The position numbers and the translations under genes were made by a program. Below the pieces are notes generated by a model. That model was not told the DNA's origin. It did not search any database and saw only the letters and a list, made by a program, of their open reading frames with translations. Shown here piece after piece: positions 11,636 through 23,381 of a stretch of 64,000 nucleotides of DNA. The DNA is from Trematomus loennbergii. Its lineage: Eukaryota > Chordata > Actinopteri > Perciformes > Nototheniidae. Each line of letters starts with the position of its first letter. Position 1 is the stretch's first letter. The DNA lies in the NCBI GenBank assembly GCA_012861695.1, contig JAAOOA010000096.1:1-64000 (forward strand). The letters are read 5' to 3'.

Positions 11636-11682
11636 TATTACTGTAACTCCGTTACTTTTGTAACGCGTTACACCCAACACTG
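11636..11682 (-). mobile_element. hAT-like terminus
   Basis: The minus strand starts CAGTGTTGGGTGTAACGCG followed by ttacaaaagtaacgg, a common fish hAT-type end. The other end was not located. Confidence 0.45.
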
Positions 11683-11786
11683 TTTATTTCTGCTGTAAAG
11701 TTGGGCATTTTAACATGGGGGTCTATGGAAATTGATCCTTTCATCGCCTATCGGCCAATAGATAAACTGCAGTTTGTGGCACTTCC

Positions 11787-11999
11787 TTATTGGCGTCCTG
11801 GCTCTGCCCCAGAGTTTGCCGCTTGGTCTAGTGGAGCTCTACCGGAGGCTGCGGAACCTCCTCCCTGAAGGCAGGAGGGTGAAGAGGCAGGTGGAGGGAT
11901 GGGTGGGGTCACCCACAATGCTGAGTGCTCTGTAGTGAGGCGGATGTTGTAGAGGTCCAGGAGTGAGGCACCGATGATCCTCTGAGCAGTGTTCACTAT
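11787..11999 (-). pseudogene. LINE (L2/Rex-like) ORF2 C-terminal fragment
   Basis: The minus-strand frame IVNTAQRIIGASL continues into a degraded tail with SGRAPLDQAANSG. It is the C-terminal continuation of the LINE at 13619-14781, from which it is separated by the 12000-13615 insertion. The copy is decayed. Confidence 0.6.
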
Positions 12000-12654
12000 T
12001 GCCCCTTTCACACCAATGCAGCTCCCGTTCTAGATCCGTGCTTGCGCTCTTTTGGTTCGGAACCGGTTTTTCTTTTCAGCCCCCGTTTTGTTCACACCGC
12101 CCAGAGCCCGACTGGTGCTGCCGCTGCTGCGTCATGACGTCACAGTTTACGTCGCTGATTGTCTCCCCAACGGCGCTCACAACAACAACAATGGGGGACT
12201 GCGTCGGGTCGATGATCGTGTTACTTTTAATCATACGAAGCCAGATTAAATTAAATAACTACTTCTCAACCCTTATACTTTCTCCAGAGTGCCGTGGTTC
12301 ATTGTTTATTAATGTGGTTCAGCGGCATTTACCGTCCACCGGAGTTTATTCTCCCGTTAACTCAACGCAGCGGCCGCTGGAAAGTATTCACTGTCTGACT
12401 GTCACACAAGCAGCTGATAAATATCATCCCCATCCCCATAAGTGAATTTGTTTCAGTCTGAATTGACGCTGTTTGGCATCACAACGCTGTTATGAAAGTT
12501 TCTCTGGTATAAAATGGGTGATGTTAGCATAGCAACCGAAGCTAAACTGACTATCTTGACTACTTGTTGCTCTCCTATTGTGACATAAGCCATTTTCTAC
12601 AGGCACATTTTACCGGCGTATTTTTCATTATGATTCTACTTGTGATAGTCGGAC

Positions 12655-13302
12655 ACAGGCCCGGTTCCAGAACAAAATGACTTGGGGTGCAGCAGTAGTA
12701 GGTTTACGTGAGCAATACTGTGGCCGCCAACAGCAATGAAAAATATCATTGATGTTATGGTCCCCAATGAACAGATTATGGCATTTGTTATGTTTTGAAA
12801 CCAAGCAAGTAAGAACATTTCAAGTGTGTTAAAAGTGCAATCCTGAAATATTTCATCCAGTCCAAAGTGGACTATGGCAAAGAAAAGCACGAAAGCTTAA
12901 AACTGTACTGATAAACAAATGAGAACATATTGTAAATCAAGGCAAATATTATTTGAACAAGCTCATGGTTTGAAATGGCAAACATTGAAAGGCAAAAGTA
13001 TTATTAAAACCATGTACATCATCACCTTGGTCCCATCATATACTCTGGGAAGAGAATATTTACTGTGCTTGAAAACTGGTATCACATCATCATGTAAGGT
13101 TGACTTTGTGACCTGGAGAACATTTCAGATGCAACATCAGCTTGTTGATAAGCTTGGGATATGAGATATTTTTGTAGCCATTCGTGGTGAAGGCATCTGT
13201 GCTATTGTATGCATTATTTGACCCAACATTTATACAGGCATGGCAGAATATGGCACTATTTTCACATGAATATTCTAGCCATTGTCTATTTTTATACCAC
13301 AA
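12655..13302 (-). pseudogene. hAT element relic with TTF-type zinc finger N-terminus
   Basis: The minus strand from 13302 encodes MWYKNRQWLEYSCENSAIFC followed by HAC, then DAFTTNGYKNI. This matches the TTF-type finger of ZMYM1-like hAT transposases (WY, FC..C, F...G..NW pattern). The rest is lost, and at 12655 a hAT-like end appears (acaggcccggttccagaac). It is an internally deleted copy nested in the 12000-13615 element, related to but distinct from 6168-7061. Confidence 0.6.
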
Positions 13303-13315
13303 GCTGCAAAATGAG

Positions 13316-13475
13316 TGCCTTAAATAATAAATAATAAATAATAAATTGCTCTTATTGTCATTTCACAGTACAGGTACTATGTAACGAAATTGTTCCTCTG
13401 CATTTGACCCATCCTAGTGTTAGGAGCAGTGTGCTGCCGTGGACGGCGCCCGGGGAGCAGTGTAGGGAACGGAGC
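13316..13475 (-). repeat. Retroelement 3'-tail-like repeat
   Basis: A (taaa)n-type start followed by cttattgtcatttcacagta and ggagcagtgtgctgccgtgg is a word series common in fish LINE/SINE 3' regions. Orientation is inferred from the A/T-rich tail. No coding sequence is attached. Confidence 0.4.
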
Positions 13476-13618
13476 CTTGCTCTTTTTTCGAGCTTGGTAA
13501 GAACCGGTTTTCAGGGAAAAGAGCCAGCTCCGCTGCGGTGTGAACAGGAAAAAACGGTGCTTATCATGCTCTAGCTCCAAACCGGCCCTGGAACCGCGTT
13601 GGTGAGAAAGGGGCATAT

Positions 13619-14781
13619 GGGAGTGAAGCACCGATGATCCTCTCAGCTGTGTTCACTATGGGAGTGATGGGAGTGAGGCACCGATGATCCTCTCAGCAGT
13701 GTTCACGATGGGAGTGAGGCACCGATGATCCTCTCAGCAGTGTTCACGATGCGCTGCAGTGTCTTGCGGTTGGATGCTGTGCAGCGTGATGCAGCTGCTG
13801 AGGATGCTCTCGATGGCGCCTCGGTAGAAGGAGTGCATGATGTTGTCTCCACATTGAGAATGAGATTGTCATCTATGCACCACGTGGCCAGCTGGTTCAC
13901 CTCCCTCCTGTAGTGGGTTTCGTCGTTGTTGCTGATGAGACCCACCACGGTTTTGTCATCAAACTTGATGAAGTGGTTGGAGCTGTGGGTGGGTGTGCAG
14001 TCGTGGGTCAGCAGGGTGAAGAGCAGGGGGCTGAGCACACATCCTTGGGGGGCCCCTGTACTCAGTGTGATGGTGCCTGATGTGTTGTTGCCGACCCGTA
14101 CAGATTAGGGTCTGGCAGTGAGGAAGACCAGCAGCCAGTTGCAGAGAAAGGGGCTGAGGCCCAGGTTTGTTAGTTTACAAACCAGCTGCTGGGGGATGAT
14201 GGTGTTGAACGCTGAGCTAAAGTCTATGAACAGCATCCTAACATATGAGTTATTAGTGTCCAGGTGGGTGAGGGCTGGGTGGAGAGCAGAGGAGATTGCA
14301 TCCTCAGTGGACCGCTTCGCTCGATATGCAAACTGAAACGGGTCCAGCGAGGGGAGAGAGTGGATTTTATTTGCTTCATGACTAGCCTCTCGAAGCACTT
14401 CATGATGGTGGAAGTCAGCGCTACGGGGCGGTAGTCATTGAAGCAGGAAGGTGATGACTTCTTCGGTACAGGTGTGATGGTGGTCACTTTGAAGGGAACA
14501 ACAGCCTGGCTCAGGGAGATGTTGAAGATGTCTATGAGGACATCTGTGAGCTCAGCGGCACAGTCCTTTAGCACACGAACAGGAATGTTGTCAGGCCCAG
14601 AAGCTTTCCGGGTGTTAATCCTTAGCAGTGTGCTCCTCACACTGCCTGGGGACAGACAGATAGCCTGGTCGTTGGGTGGAGGCGTTGTTTTCTGCGCAGG
14701 TGTGCTGTTCTGTGTTTCGAAGCGTGTAAAGAAGCCGTTGAGGTTGTTCAGCAGAGAGATGTCACTGTCGGTGGTGGTAAC
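13619..14781 (-). pseudogene. LINE reverse transcriptase (L2/Rex-like), broken
   Basis: On the minus strand from 14781 the order is: [38 protein letters not shown]; frame change; [35 protein letters not shown] (RT motif A); frame change; LSPLLFTLLTHDC. The catalytic region reads IKFDDKTVVGL where F-A-D-D is expected, so one codon before the Asp pair is missing. A large deletion follows LILNVETT, and the frame resumes with RKTLQRIVNTAERIIGASLP. That last segment is repeated three times (caccgatgatcc at about 13630, 13679, 13721). CR1/L2/Rex supergroup is the best fit; the exact clade is uncertain. Confidence 0.85.
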
Positions 14782-14945
14782 TAAAGGTGCAAAATAAAAG
14801 TAAAAGTACACCATTTACCTCTGAATTGTAGTGGAGTAGAAGTAGCATAAAATGAAAAAGTATCTCAAAATTGTACTTAAGTACAGTACTTGAGTACTAC
14901 TTAGGCAAGTTTAGTTTATTTATTAGTTACTTTCCACCTCTGCTC
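14782..14945. repeat. Dispersed repeat of tacttgagtact family
   Basis: Words such as aaaagtaaaagtaca, gtagtggagtagaagtag and gtacttgagtactactt relate this segment to the shoulder and units of the minisatellite at 713-1012. Class unknown. Confidence 0.5.
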
Positions 14946-15067
14946 CTAGGGTATGTAAGGAGGAAAAGAGAGAGGGTTTTATTTTCTGACACTTTGTGAG
15001 TCTCCTTACACACCGGGGACACATATTTATGTCGAAAAGTGCATTTTGCATAATAGGGGACCTTTAA
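14946..15067. mobile_element. Truncated end of the AGGGGACCTATC family
   Basis: Matches 9965-10081 (ttattttctgac, caccggggacacatattta, gtgcattttgcat) and ends in aggggacctttaa. Only one end is present. Confidence 0.75.
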
Positions 15068-15599
15068 GTCAGTTTGTTTGACCTGGTAGAGGCTCTAAAA
15101 GAAAAGTCAAGTGATCCCTGTCCAGTATTTTTGTATTTCTTGTATTTGAACAGTGTCGACTGACACTGTTCAAAGACTGACAGGGACAATCACTCTTACT
15201 TTGATTCTTGTCCTCTGTCACTTTCATTATTGTGGAGCTTGTTTGCTCTCTCTAAATCAAATCACAGAGGTTATGTGAGATGACTGCAGGTATGTGCTGA
15301 CACGGCTGCCAGCCCTCATTTGCAGCTTTTTCCACAAACACATGTTGCCTGGACCACGACAAGTGTTGTCCTGATTAAGAATTGCCTGACATACTCACAC
15401 CTAACCTGTTGTCCCTGCTAATGAGACATGGTGCTGCCCTCTCCTCGTGAAACAACACTCCCCCTTCATATCACCCATAGGGTGTAAACCACAGCAGTGT
15501 GGTCTCAGACCTGATGAGATGACTGATGCGTCTGTGCATCAGAGCTAATGACATATGGAGGGGAAGAGGGGAAATGATCCTCCTATATCCTCCATGTAA
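15068..15599. other. No gene recognised
   Basis: Single-copy-looking sequence; nothing supported. Confidence 0.4.
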
Positions 15600-17010
15600 A
15601 TGTTACGGGTCCCAAAAGCTTGGGTACCACAGCAACAATAAAGAAATCTGTAGAAAACGGAAAAGTGCAGCAGCATGAAATAGACACAGGATCCGGTTGA
15701 TCGTCTGGATTGCTTCTTATTCAAAATTCAAAGTACACATAGTTACATTCAAATAGCTGTACTTTACAAACATATCACATTTCTCGATTTAAGTTATCCG
15801 TCTATGTCACAGTCAATTACTGTATCTCAAGTGCAACATCATTCCCAACTTAAACATGTATCTCCCTCACTAGTATGTGACACAGTTTTATACTTCTCAA
15901 AACATTCTGTATAATATCACATGTGCATAGCGAAGCAGGGCTACTATAATATGTAGTGCAATTAACAGTAATACTCACTGTATAAAGGGCAAATGTCTAA
16001 TCTGCACACACTGGGGAATTACACTGAATTTATACAAAGCTGTTACTCAAGGAGAAATTTAACATAGTCAATATAAACACATAACGCTATCAAATAATAC
16101 TTTCTATCAATATATACCTTTAACAAATATAACATATTATTTTACAATTCACAATGACAACTGTAAGTTTAACTGTTTAGTTTATAAAGCATTCAATGAA
16201 AGGCCACATTTTTATAGGTGTCAGAGCTCACATAAATACACTGTCAGTGTTAATAAACTAAAAAGACTTCCACTCAGGTAAACAAAACATATCACCTGTG
16301 CGCAGCAGCTAACCTGCCTGCGAGCCTTTGCTCAGGTCACATTTACACACGGCGCGGTGCGGCTGAATCCCGCGAAAACGGCATCTATAGTTGACGACAG
16401 TTTAGTATTTTTAAAGTACCGTTACTATGTCAAACATGCTCAAAACTTCCTGAAACACTCTCTTAAACATCTCTAACATTATATCTCATTTACACAAGTT
16501 AATATCGATCATTTTCATCATGTACTGACCTGTAGAAAACAGAAAAGTGCAGCAGCATGAAATAGACACTGAGGGTGTTTCTCAATCTCGAGTAAAGCTG
16601 CTCCAGAGCCACTATTTCAAGAATACTACGTCATCAAGTGCCGCCGAAGGCCTGTTCCATTGTCCAGCATACTTGGAATTCTACCGAGCCCGGCGTACTT
16701 CGTAGCGAGAAATTTCTAGGCTGCACATGTGTAGACTCCGCAGTCTAAAAATCCCCACAATGCTTTGCGCACGGACTCATTTCCCCAAATCTTTGGCGGA
16801 AGATGTAAGGCGGGGCCTCTCATATGACGCACACTTGCTCGCCTGTTCCACTCTTCGTTTTCAGAATGCCAGGAAGTATTCTTGCCTCGCTTCTTAAGCA
16901 AGTGACTCGGAAGACATGTGCTACCAAGCAAGCGTACTCAACATTGAGAAACACCCAGGATCTGGTTGATCGTCTGGATTGCTTCTGAGGAGGGGGCGGA
17001 AGTGTCCCCC
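15600..17010. repeat. Direct repeat pair (about 15646-15714 and 16531-16988)
   Basis: The block ctgtagaaaacggaaaagtg ... aggatccggttgatcgtctg occurs at about 15646-15714 and again from 16531. In the second copy it is interrupted by a 386-bp inverted-repeat element. The two blocks could be ends of one retroelement-like unit or a local duplication; I cannot tell which. The intervening ~800 bp have no supported frame. Confidence 0.55.
16574..16959. mobile_element. 386-bp MITE, insertion proved by an empty site
   Basis: Inverted ends GGGTGTTTCTCAAT (16574) and attgagaaacaccc (ending 16959). The uninterrupted sequence exists at 15690-15700 (gacac/aggatc), so the insertion is recent relative to that duplication. 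Superfamily unclear. Confidence 0.7.
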
Positions 17011-17304
17011 TTAAGATAGGGTGTCACCGCTCACCTGCCAAAGGTTCCACCTTGGCGCTACTTACTCTTACTGTTTCTCAAACAGTACAGATAAACCATA
17101 AAATGATATGAATGTCACCAAAAATAAATACAGATAATGTTGAGCTTTTCAAAACAATAAATTCACTGTTTAGCAAAAATAAATAAAAGTCAATACACAA
17201 ATAATTGAACAATTTTTGAGGTGTACCACATAAAGAAGAACACCAATCACATCCTGTTAAACATGGGGTCACGTTGGAGATGTCAACCCACTCTGCTTTG
17301 TTTA

Positions 17305-17420
17305 GATGATAGATAGATAGATAGATAGATAGATATAGATAGATAGATAGATAGATAGATAGTACTTTATTGATCCCAAATTGGGAAATTGTTGTTGTTA
17401 CAGCAGCATAAAAGGCATTT
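17305..17420 (-). repeat. (GATA)n with LINE 3' tail
   Basis: Some 14 GATA/ATAG units adjoin tactttattgatcccaaatt. On the minus strand this reads aatttgggatcaataaagta(tctatc)n, the common 3' terminus of fish LINEs, so a minus-strand LINE end lies here. Confidence 0.7.
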
Positions 17421-18586
17421 TACAATAAAACAAAACTACAAAATATACAAGAGTAGAAAGAAAAATAAAATAAAATATAAAATATACATGTCGAAATAGA
17501 AAATATACATGCAGATATTATATATATACAAATATATATATATATTCAAAATATATATGAATATACTTCTTATTCCTGCTTTACTCATTCACAGACCACC
17601 AAGACATTTTTGTTGAAAAGAACGCAGAAGAAAAGCTCTGTAATGAGTTACTCTCACTTCTCCTGTAATGAACTTTAACAAACATGATCCCGGCAGACAA
17701 CAAGCTGCAAAGTTCTGAGCAACCACCAAAGCTAAGGCTATTCAATGACCTCTGGAGTTATCAAGCAAACAGCAATGTTCTGCAACCTATACTGACACTG
17801 AACAAGCAGAAAGGCAGTGTACAGAGAAGCAACTCACATATGGCAGTTGTTTATGGTTTTTTAGATCAACTAATATAAATGGAGGTCAATACACTTCTTA
17901 ACATACACAGGTTTAATTTAGTCGTTGACAAAATCCTGTTGGCTAAAGCCCAACTTTACAACTGCTTTGCGGCATTGTGAAAGAACTTCTACCATACTAC
18001 AAGTTACCCAAACATGCTAAATATAATGGGTCAGCTAGAACAGGACCTATTGCTGCCAGAACTGTATACTTACAGTATTTGACAAATTGAACATTCAATA
18101 AAGAGCTATCACTACTTCCCTAATGTGATGTATTTCCTGTTGAAACACTTGGTAGGCCATGATGCTTGTAAGATAAACTAAATAATCTAAGAGCTGCATG
18201 CATTATCTCTTTTGAATGCCCCTAACACATCCAGGAATTTTGACCAATACTTACATTTTATCTGAAGATGTTTTCACAAGTGATCCCCAAGTGAAGGTTG
18301 TCTACATTTAAAACTAAATTATAAAATCACTGCTGAAGTGACAAAGAAAGTGTAACATTATCTTAAAAAGAATAGTAAGCCTAGATGATTTTCACTGGTG
18401 CAACAGGGTATTTACTGTGCATTTGAACTGGCTGAAAGCCAATGTACAGTATTTAGCAGCCTTTAGGCTCACCCTACTCTCACTGTCATGATTGCTGTGG
18501 AGCTTAAAACTGGATCAACAGACTAAAAAACACTTTGTAATAACATTGACAGATAAACTGTATTTGATGCTTCTACTAATATAGTT
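17421..18586. other. No gene recognised
   Basis: AT-rich (tatata runs near 17520-17560) and without a supported frame. The 64-codon open stretch at 17684-17878 has no recognisable motif. Confidence 0.4.
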
Positions 18587-18590
18587 TTAA

Positions 18591-19249
18591 AGGTCCCATG
18601 TCATGCTTTTCCGGTTATTACCCGTCCCCTGTGTGTTATGAAGGTTTTTCTGCATGTAACGGTCTGCAGAGTCACAAACCCTCAAAGTACACCCTGTAGC
18701 GAGTAAAACTCTAACACAGAAAATACCTGTCTATGCTGCGAACGCCTCGTTGGAGATTTTTCTTCTTCCATTGTTTTCTTCCTGGGTACAGTGACGTGCC
18801 CATACCCACATGGACCCATTGGTCCAAATGGACCAATCCACGGAGCCGTTACGTCCGCGGAGCCGTTACGTTAAGACTTCCTCACACACACACACTCAAT
18901 CTTTTCTCAGCTGCAGCTCCGCCGATTTCTCCTCCCTGAGACGGTGGGACGCGGCGAGGCTGTGAATCTGTGTGTGAGCACACACAAAAATTCCCAGCCA
19001 GTCTGCGGATGTGTGTGCTCGGGCTGGTTTCGCTGTGTCTCGCTGTCTTGCAGATGGCCACTGGGCTCACAGGGAGGGGAGGGCAGGAGCTCCAACAAGC
19101 CGTTTAGGACAGAGCGTGAATACACATACTATACAGAGATGCTGTATGAGAAACCAATGTGAGTTTGGAACATTGCACAATATAAATCTATTTTAGTAGA
19201 CCTCAACAATGGAATTATGATCAGTAGAAATGGCCATGACATGGGACCT
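18591..19249. mobile_element. TTAA-flanked MITE (AGGTCCCATGTCATG family)
   Basis: Flanked by TTAA at 18587-18590 and 19250-19253, with perfect 15-bp inverted ends AGGTCCCATGTCATG and CATGACATGGGACCT. The interior is GC-richer and non-coding. TTAA duplication suggests mobilisation by a piggyBac-type transposase. Confidence 0.8.
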
Positions 19250-19519
19250 TTAACTGTATTTTTATTGAATTGAATTAGTAAAATAAACATATAGTGATCC
19301 ATCATTTATCAAGGACTTTACATTTACTCAAAACTCCTAATTCTGCAAAAAAAAATCAAATGACAAAATATTTTAAGATATATATTTCTGCAACTCAAAT
19401 AAATGTGTGACACATTTGGTGGTCAAAATAAATATAACATAGTAAAATACTATAATACAATTAAACACGTCTGTGCACTCTGTTAATCAGCTGTATATTT
19501 ATGTACTCAATGTGTTTAA

Positions 19520-20088
19520 CCCTCTGGATTCCACCGGGTCCGTCTGCACCGCGTTACGGCTGCGCCGCGGTTTTGGTCCGGCCTCCTCCGGTGTCATACC
19601 CTACCGGGCGCGTTTCAGAAGCATTTCAGAAGCGGAGCGTCTTGCCTGCCGGCTCTCAGTTTTTGTTGATTTGGGCATATTTCCTGGACAGGCTACTTTG
19701 TACAGACAAAGTTAATAATAACTGTAATATTCCAGTTATAAACGACATGAATCAAAGATGTGTTGCTGTATTTTAGTGGTAAAAAAATGCATTCATCATC
19801 ATAATTATTCTATATATATAATTTACACAGTGCCTGTAAACCGGAGGAGAACGCTGGCATTTCTCCTCCTACTTGAAAGACTACGGAGGGATAGGGTCTG
19901 CAAAATTAGTTTGTGTGTGTGTATATATATATATGCTCTGAACGTTCCACTTCCTGCCTGCCCGACCTTACGTTACGGCTGCGCCGCGCCAAAAATAGGA
20001 TTCATCCTAATTTTAGAGGAGCCCTGCGCCGAGACGCTTCTGGGACGCTTCTGAGCCGTAACGCGCCGCGTGTGGTGGAATATAGAGA
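19520..20088 (+). mobile_element. piggyBac-like MITE (CCCTCTGGATTCCACC family), copy 1
   Basis: TTAA at 19516-19519 is followed by CCCTCTGGATTCCACCGGGT. The interior shows gcgttacggctgcgccgcg near both ends. The right end (ggtggaatatagag) is eroded and its TTAA is lost. An inverted copy lies at 58645-59200, and the end at 28793 belongs to the same wider family. Confidence 0.7.
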
Positions 20089-20660
20089 TGGGCGAGCCCT
20101 GATTCATCCGGATCATTAACCCGGATCCTAGAAATGAGCTGGTCATGACGAGTCTCCCCTCTCCATTAACCCGAGTCCTTTGAGTCCCACACTTGGTGTG
20201 ACGTACAAATTAAAACTATAAATTGCGTCACTCGCTACTCTCTTTATAACATGTAAAATCACATTACAACGTACCCCAGTCCATCTGCCTACCCTTTAGC
20301 AAGTATACAGGATAGCTGCCAGAAGTGATCGTTTGGCTCAGGGGAGGGGACGCGGATCAGTGAAACTTCCTGCAGACTCGTGGGGACTCAGAGGACGGCT
20401 CCTAACCGTAATAGCATAGCAGATCCAGAGATCCATACTCGTCATGTGCACGAGCATAGCCCCTCCTCCAGCACCCGGCTCCCGTGGCTATATTATGCAC
20501 GAGTCCACAGCAGACTCAGAGATTCGCAAATCCTGACTCGCTGTGCAAAACATAGCAGACTCGTGCGGATCAGAGCCGTAACCGTATAGCAGCAGATCCA
20601 GAGATCCAGCAGACTCGTCATCATGCACGATTCAACAGCAGACTCAGATTCGCTAAGTCG
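20089..20660. repeat. Unclassified repeat with internally duplicated segments
   Basis: Starts tagagatgggcgagcc. From about 20360 it carries diverged tandem segments with shared words (agatccagagatccagcaga, cgtcatcatgcacga). This may be an old hAT-like element; no coding capacity is seen. Confidence 0.4.
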
Positions 20661-21156
20661 CAAAATGACCTTTTTTTTGTGATCAATATGTTTTATTAAA
20701 GCAAAAGACACCACTTTACACACATGTAACACATACAAACACCAGTATTGCAATGATTACGCAGTCCATGAGAAAATATGGGGGGCATATGATTAGATAT
20801 AATTATATGTTTAATAATAATAATTGTATAATTAAGACATTTTATAATTCTAACTGTTTTGCAATTTTCTATCATTTGTCATTGTTTGTTTCTTTTTGTG
20901 TGCTATGTTCAAAATAAACGTTTTGCCAAGTAAGATCCTTATTGGAAATGCAGCTATTACACGCAGGAGACTGTTGCACAACATGACAATTTTGTTCTAA
21001 GTCTACACTGAAACTCTGTACAACAACGTAGTACAAATCACCTCTGGCTGGAAGAGAACTCTCTGCTCCATAGTTTCTCTTGAAATAAAACCATGTTGTA
21101 CATTTTACTCTATAATCTGTTCAATATTTATACTCCATATTCCATATATTTTGAAT
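20661..21156. other. No gene recognised
   Basis: AT-rich, no supported features. Confidence 0.4.
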
Positions 21157-21423
21157 ATCCATCCATCCATCCATCCATCCATCCATCCATCCATCCATCC
21201 ATCCATCCATCCATCCATCCATCCATCCATCCATCCATCCATCCATCCATCCACATCCATCCATCCATCCATCCATCCATCCATCCATCCATCATCCATC
21301 CATCCATCCATCCATCCATCCATCCATCCCATCCATCCATCCCCATCCATCATCCATCCATCCATCCATCCATCCATCCATCCATCCATCCATCCATCCA
21401 TCCATCCATCCATCCATCCATCC
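21157..21423. repeat. (ATCC)n microsatellite, about 267 bp
   Basis: Nearly pure ATCC/GGAT tetranucleotide with a few short interruptions. It creates long HPSI and GWMD frames on both strands that are not genes. Confidence 0.95.
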
Positions 21424-21989
21424 GCTTTTAGGGTTGACGTCGCCTGGAGGTCCCCCAGTGTTGTTGCAGGAGCTGCTGCACTAGCTAACGCTGCATTAGC
21501 AAAACAAACGCAAATGTATTTTGCAAAAGGTGCAGCGGGCTTCAATACGTTCCCTCCACTGGTTTCAACCAAACACTACATTTGATGTTTTCCAACCAAA
21601 TACGGTTGAACTTACACTTCCCCATATTTATTTGTAAGTAGATTTGAAGATACATGAGTTTCTGACTGCCGCTAGCTGAAGCTTGGTTGCTAGGTTACTA
21701 GCTGGGTGTTCTCCAATAAGGGGCCGGGGGAAACAAAGTTAGCGATTACTGGTTCCATGTTGATTTATTTCAATACAAATTGTTGGGGGGAACTGAAAGG
21801 CTCTTACCGTACTGGTTACTTTGCAGCCCGGACATTTCCCCCAAAACACATTTAGACGCGATCGCAACACAGAAGTACCTTTCAAATCCCATCATTTTTA
21901 AGACCTTCTAAATCATATTTAAGACCTTTCTAAGGCCTTAAATTCAGATTATCAAATTTAAGACTTTTTAAGACCCCGCGGGAACCCTG
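21424..21989 (-). mobile_element. Unassigned sequence ending in a hAT-type terminus
   Basis: The right edge reads ccgcgggaaccctg (21976-21989). On the minus strand this is CAGGGTTCCCGCGGGGTCTT followed by repeated aagtcttaaat words, a common fish hAT end. The segment to its left has no supported frame. Confidence 0.5.
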
Positions 21990-22495
21990 ATGCAGCACAA
22001 GACGCACGTCTTGTAACCCCTCCCCCGGCCCTGGCGCGAGCGTGGAAATATGATTCATTTGAACGGGACGGCGCACAACGAGAAGCATTCGGACCCAAGT
22101 ACTGAAGGAATGAGGTATTTGCGGTCTACAATGACAGAGAAGAGACTGTCAAGTTTGGCTGTACTCAGCATTGAATCAAAACGCACTAAAGCTTTGGATC
22201 TTACTAATTTTGTGAGGCGTTTTGCTGAACAAAATGGTAATCGCCGCATTCAGCTGTAATAGACATGTCAACTTGATACTCTGCTCACGGATGAGTATAC
22301 ACAACTGTTAAAATGATGACCTTACGTGTGTAAATATATTTTTTTCTTTGGGTGTCTGCCCCCAAAAAACAGTTTTAAGTCCTGAGAAAGTCAAATAAGA
22401 CGGTGTGTAAAACTACACTGCCCAGCCAAAAAAAGTAACCACTTTGATTGAACTAGGCCAGTAGGTAAGGACATTCCACTGGATAATAACTGAAG
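21990..22495 (+). pseudogene. hAT transposase C-terminal (dimerisation) relic
   Basis: The plus-strand frame from 22050 encodes LSSLAVLSIESKRTKALDL then NFVRRFAEQNGNRRIQL and a stop. This is the C-terminal dimerisation-type sequence of BED/TTF hAT transposases. Homologues are at 63515-64000 (95%+ by eye over the frame) and, inverted, at 4345-4790. No upstream catalytic domain is present, so it is a fragment. Confidence 0.7.
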
Positions 22496-22499
22496 TATA

Positions 22500-23095
22500 A
22501 AAGAATGCATGACTGAAGTGATGGAGACCATGTTTGAAGGCAAACAAAAAGAGGAAATAACAGGTCAAATCAAGCAAATCCCCCTCTCAGATTCCACAGC
22601 AACCAGAAGAACATAAATACTGGCTGGTGATTTGATGAATCAGCTTTGTGATGGAATAAAAAATGCACAGTGCATTTCCTTAGCTGTGGGTGAGTCCACT
22701 GACACCACTGACAATGCTCAGTTGCTGGTGTTTGTGAGTTTTTATGATGAGGCAAAGGGGGAGTCTGTTGAAGATGTGTTGGGCCTGACGAACCTCAGTG
22801 GACACACAAGGGGGCAAGACATTTATAAAGCAATAATGGCAATGCTGAATGAAAGAGGGTGCAGCTGCCTTTATTCATAACTGTGCAGCTCACACTGCGA
22901 CTCTGAGGATCAAGCACAGACACAATAACAATGAAAACTGCTGCATACAGATTTTTTTTTGTTTTTGCAACCTCGTGTTAAGAATCTTGTTGCAATTGTT
23001 TAAAAGTTTGAATGACCGTAATAAACGGACCTTTGTCTTATTGAAATTTCTTTTTTGGACCTTTAAGATTTGTATTTGAGTACCCCTGCTCTAAA
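22500..23095 (+). pseudogene. hAT (GTF2IRD2/ZBED5-like) transposase fragment
   Basis: The frame 22632-22880 reads MMNQLCDGIKNAQCISLAVG, then ESTDTTDNAQLLVFVSFYDE, then HTRGQDIYKAIMAMLNERG. This is the early catalytic region (DE-x-TD-like acidic motif, here ES-TD) of GTF2IRD2/ZBED5-like hAT proteins. The frame is lost after 22880, followed by HNCAAH-like remnants. The right end is a terminus (gagtacccctgc) that is the inverted counterpart of 3303. It may be the same family as 3193-3480. Confidence 0.7.
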
Positions 23096-23381
23096 GCTTA
23101 ACATTTGACATCCGATTTTCGGAAAATCTTCAGAACTCTTGTGAAAACACAAATTTACTAATTTCATCCAATTTTTTTGGTGTTTTAGATTTGGTTACCA
23201 AAATCTTACAGACCGTCCACACAGCAGCGTTAAAAAAATCTTGGAGGTGGGCGTATCTGAAGCTTGGGGATTTTTTGCGAGCAAGGCGACCAACAACCAA
23301 TCACATGAATCTCCCGCCCCCGAATCTCCCGCCCCCGATATACAAAGCAAAAAAGCCCGGTTCTTCTCCACTATTGCCAAA

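Larger units (their letters stand above)
12000..13615. mobile_element. 1.6-kb inverted-repeat element inserted in a LINE
   Basis: The ends TGCCCCTTTCACACCAA (12000) and its near-complement ttggtgagaaaggggca (13599-13615) are flanked by TAT on both sides (11997-11999 and 13616-13618), a candidate 3-bp target duplication. The sub-terminal regions are GC-rich and mirror each other (gaaccggttttt / gaaccggttttcagg). A hAT relic and a LINE-tail-like repeat are nested inside. A 3-bp duplication would suit a Harbinger-type element, but no transposase supports that. Confidence 0.65.

Noticed and set aside
15600..17010. LTR retrotransposon with direct LTRs
   Set aside because: The direct repeat blocks lack clear TG...CA ends, primer-binding site or coding domains between them.
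20089..20660. tRNA-derived SINE
   Set aside because: No A/B box pair of the right spacing was recognised.
21093..21585. Long HPSI/GWMD open frames of up to 155 codons
   Set aside because: They are translations of the (ATCC)n microsatellite, open in several frames at once.
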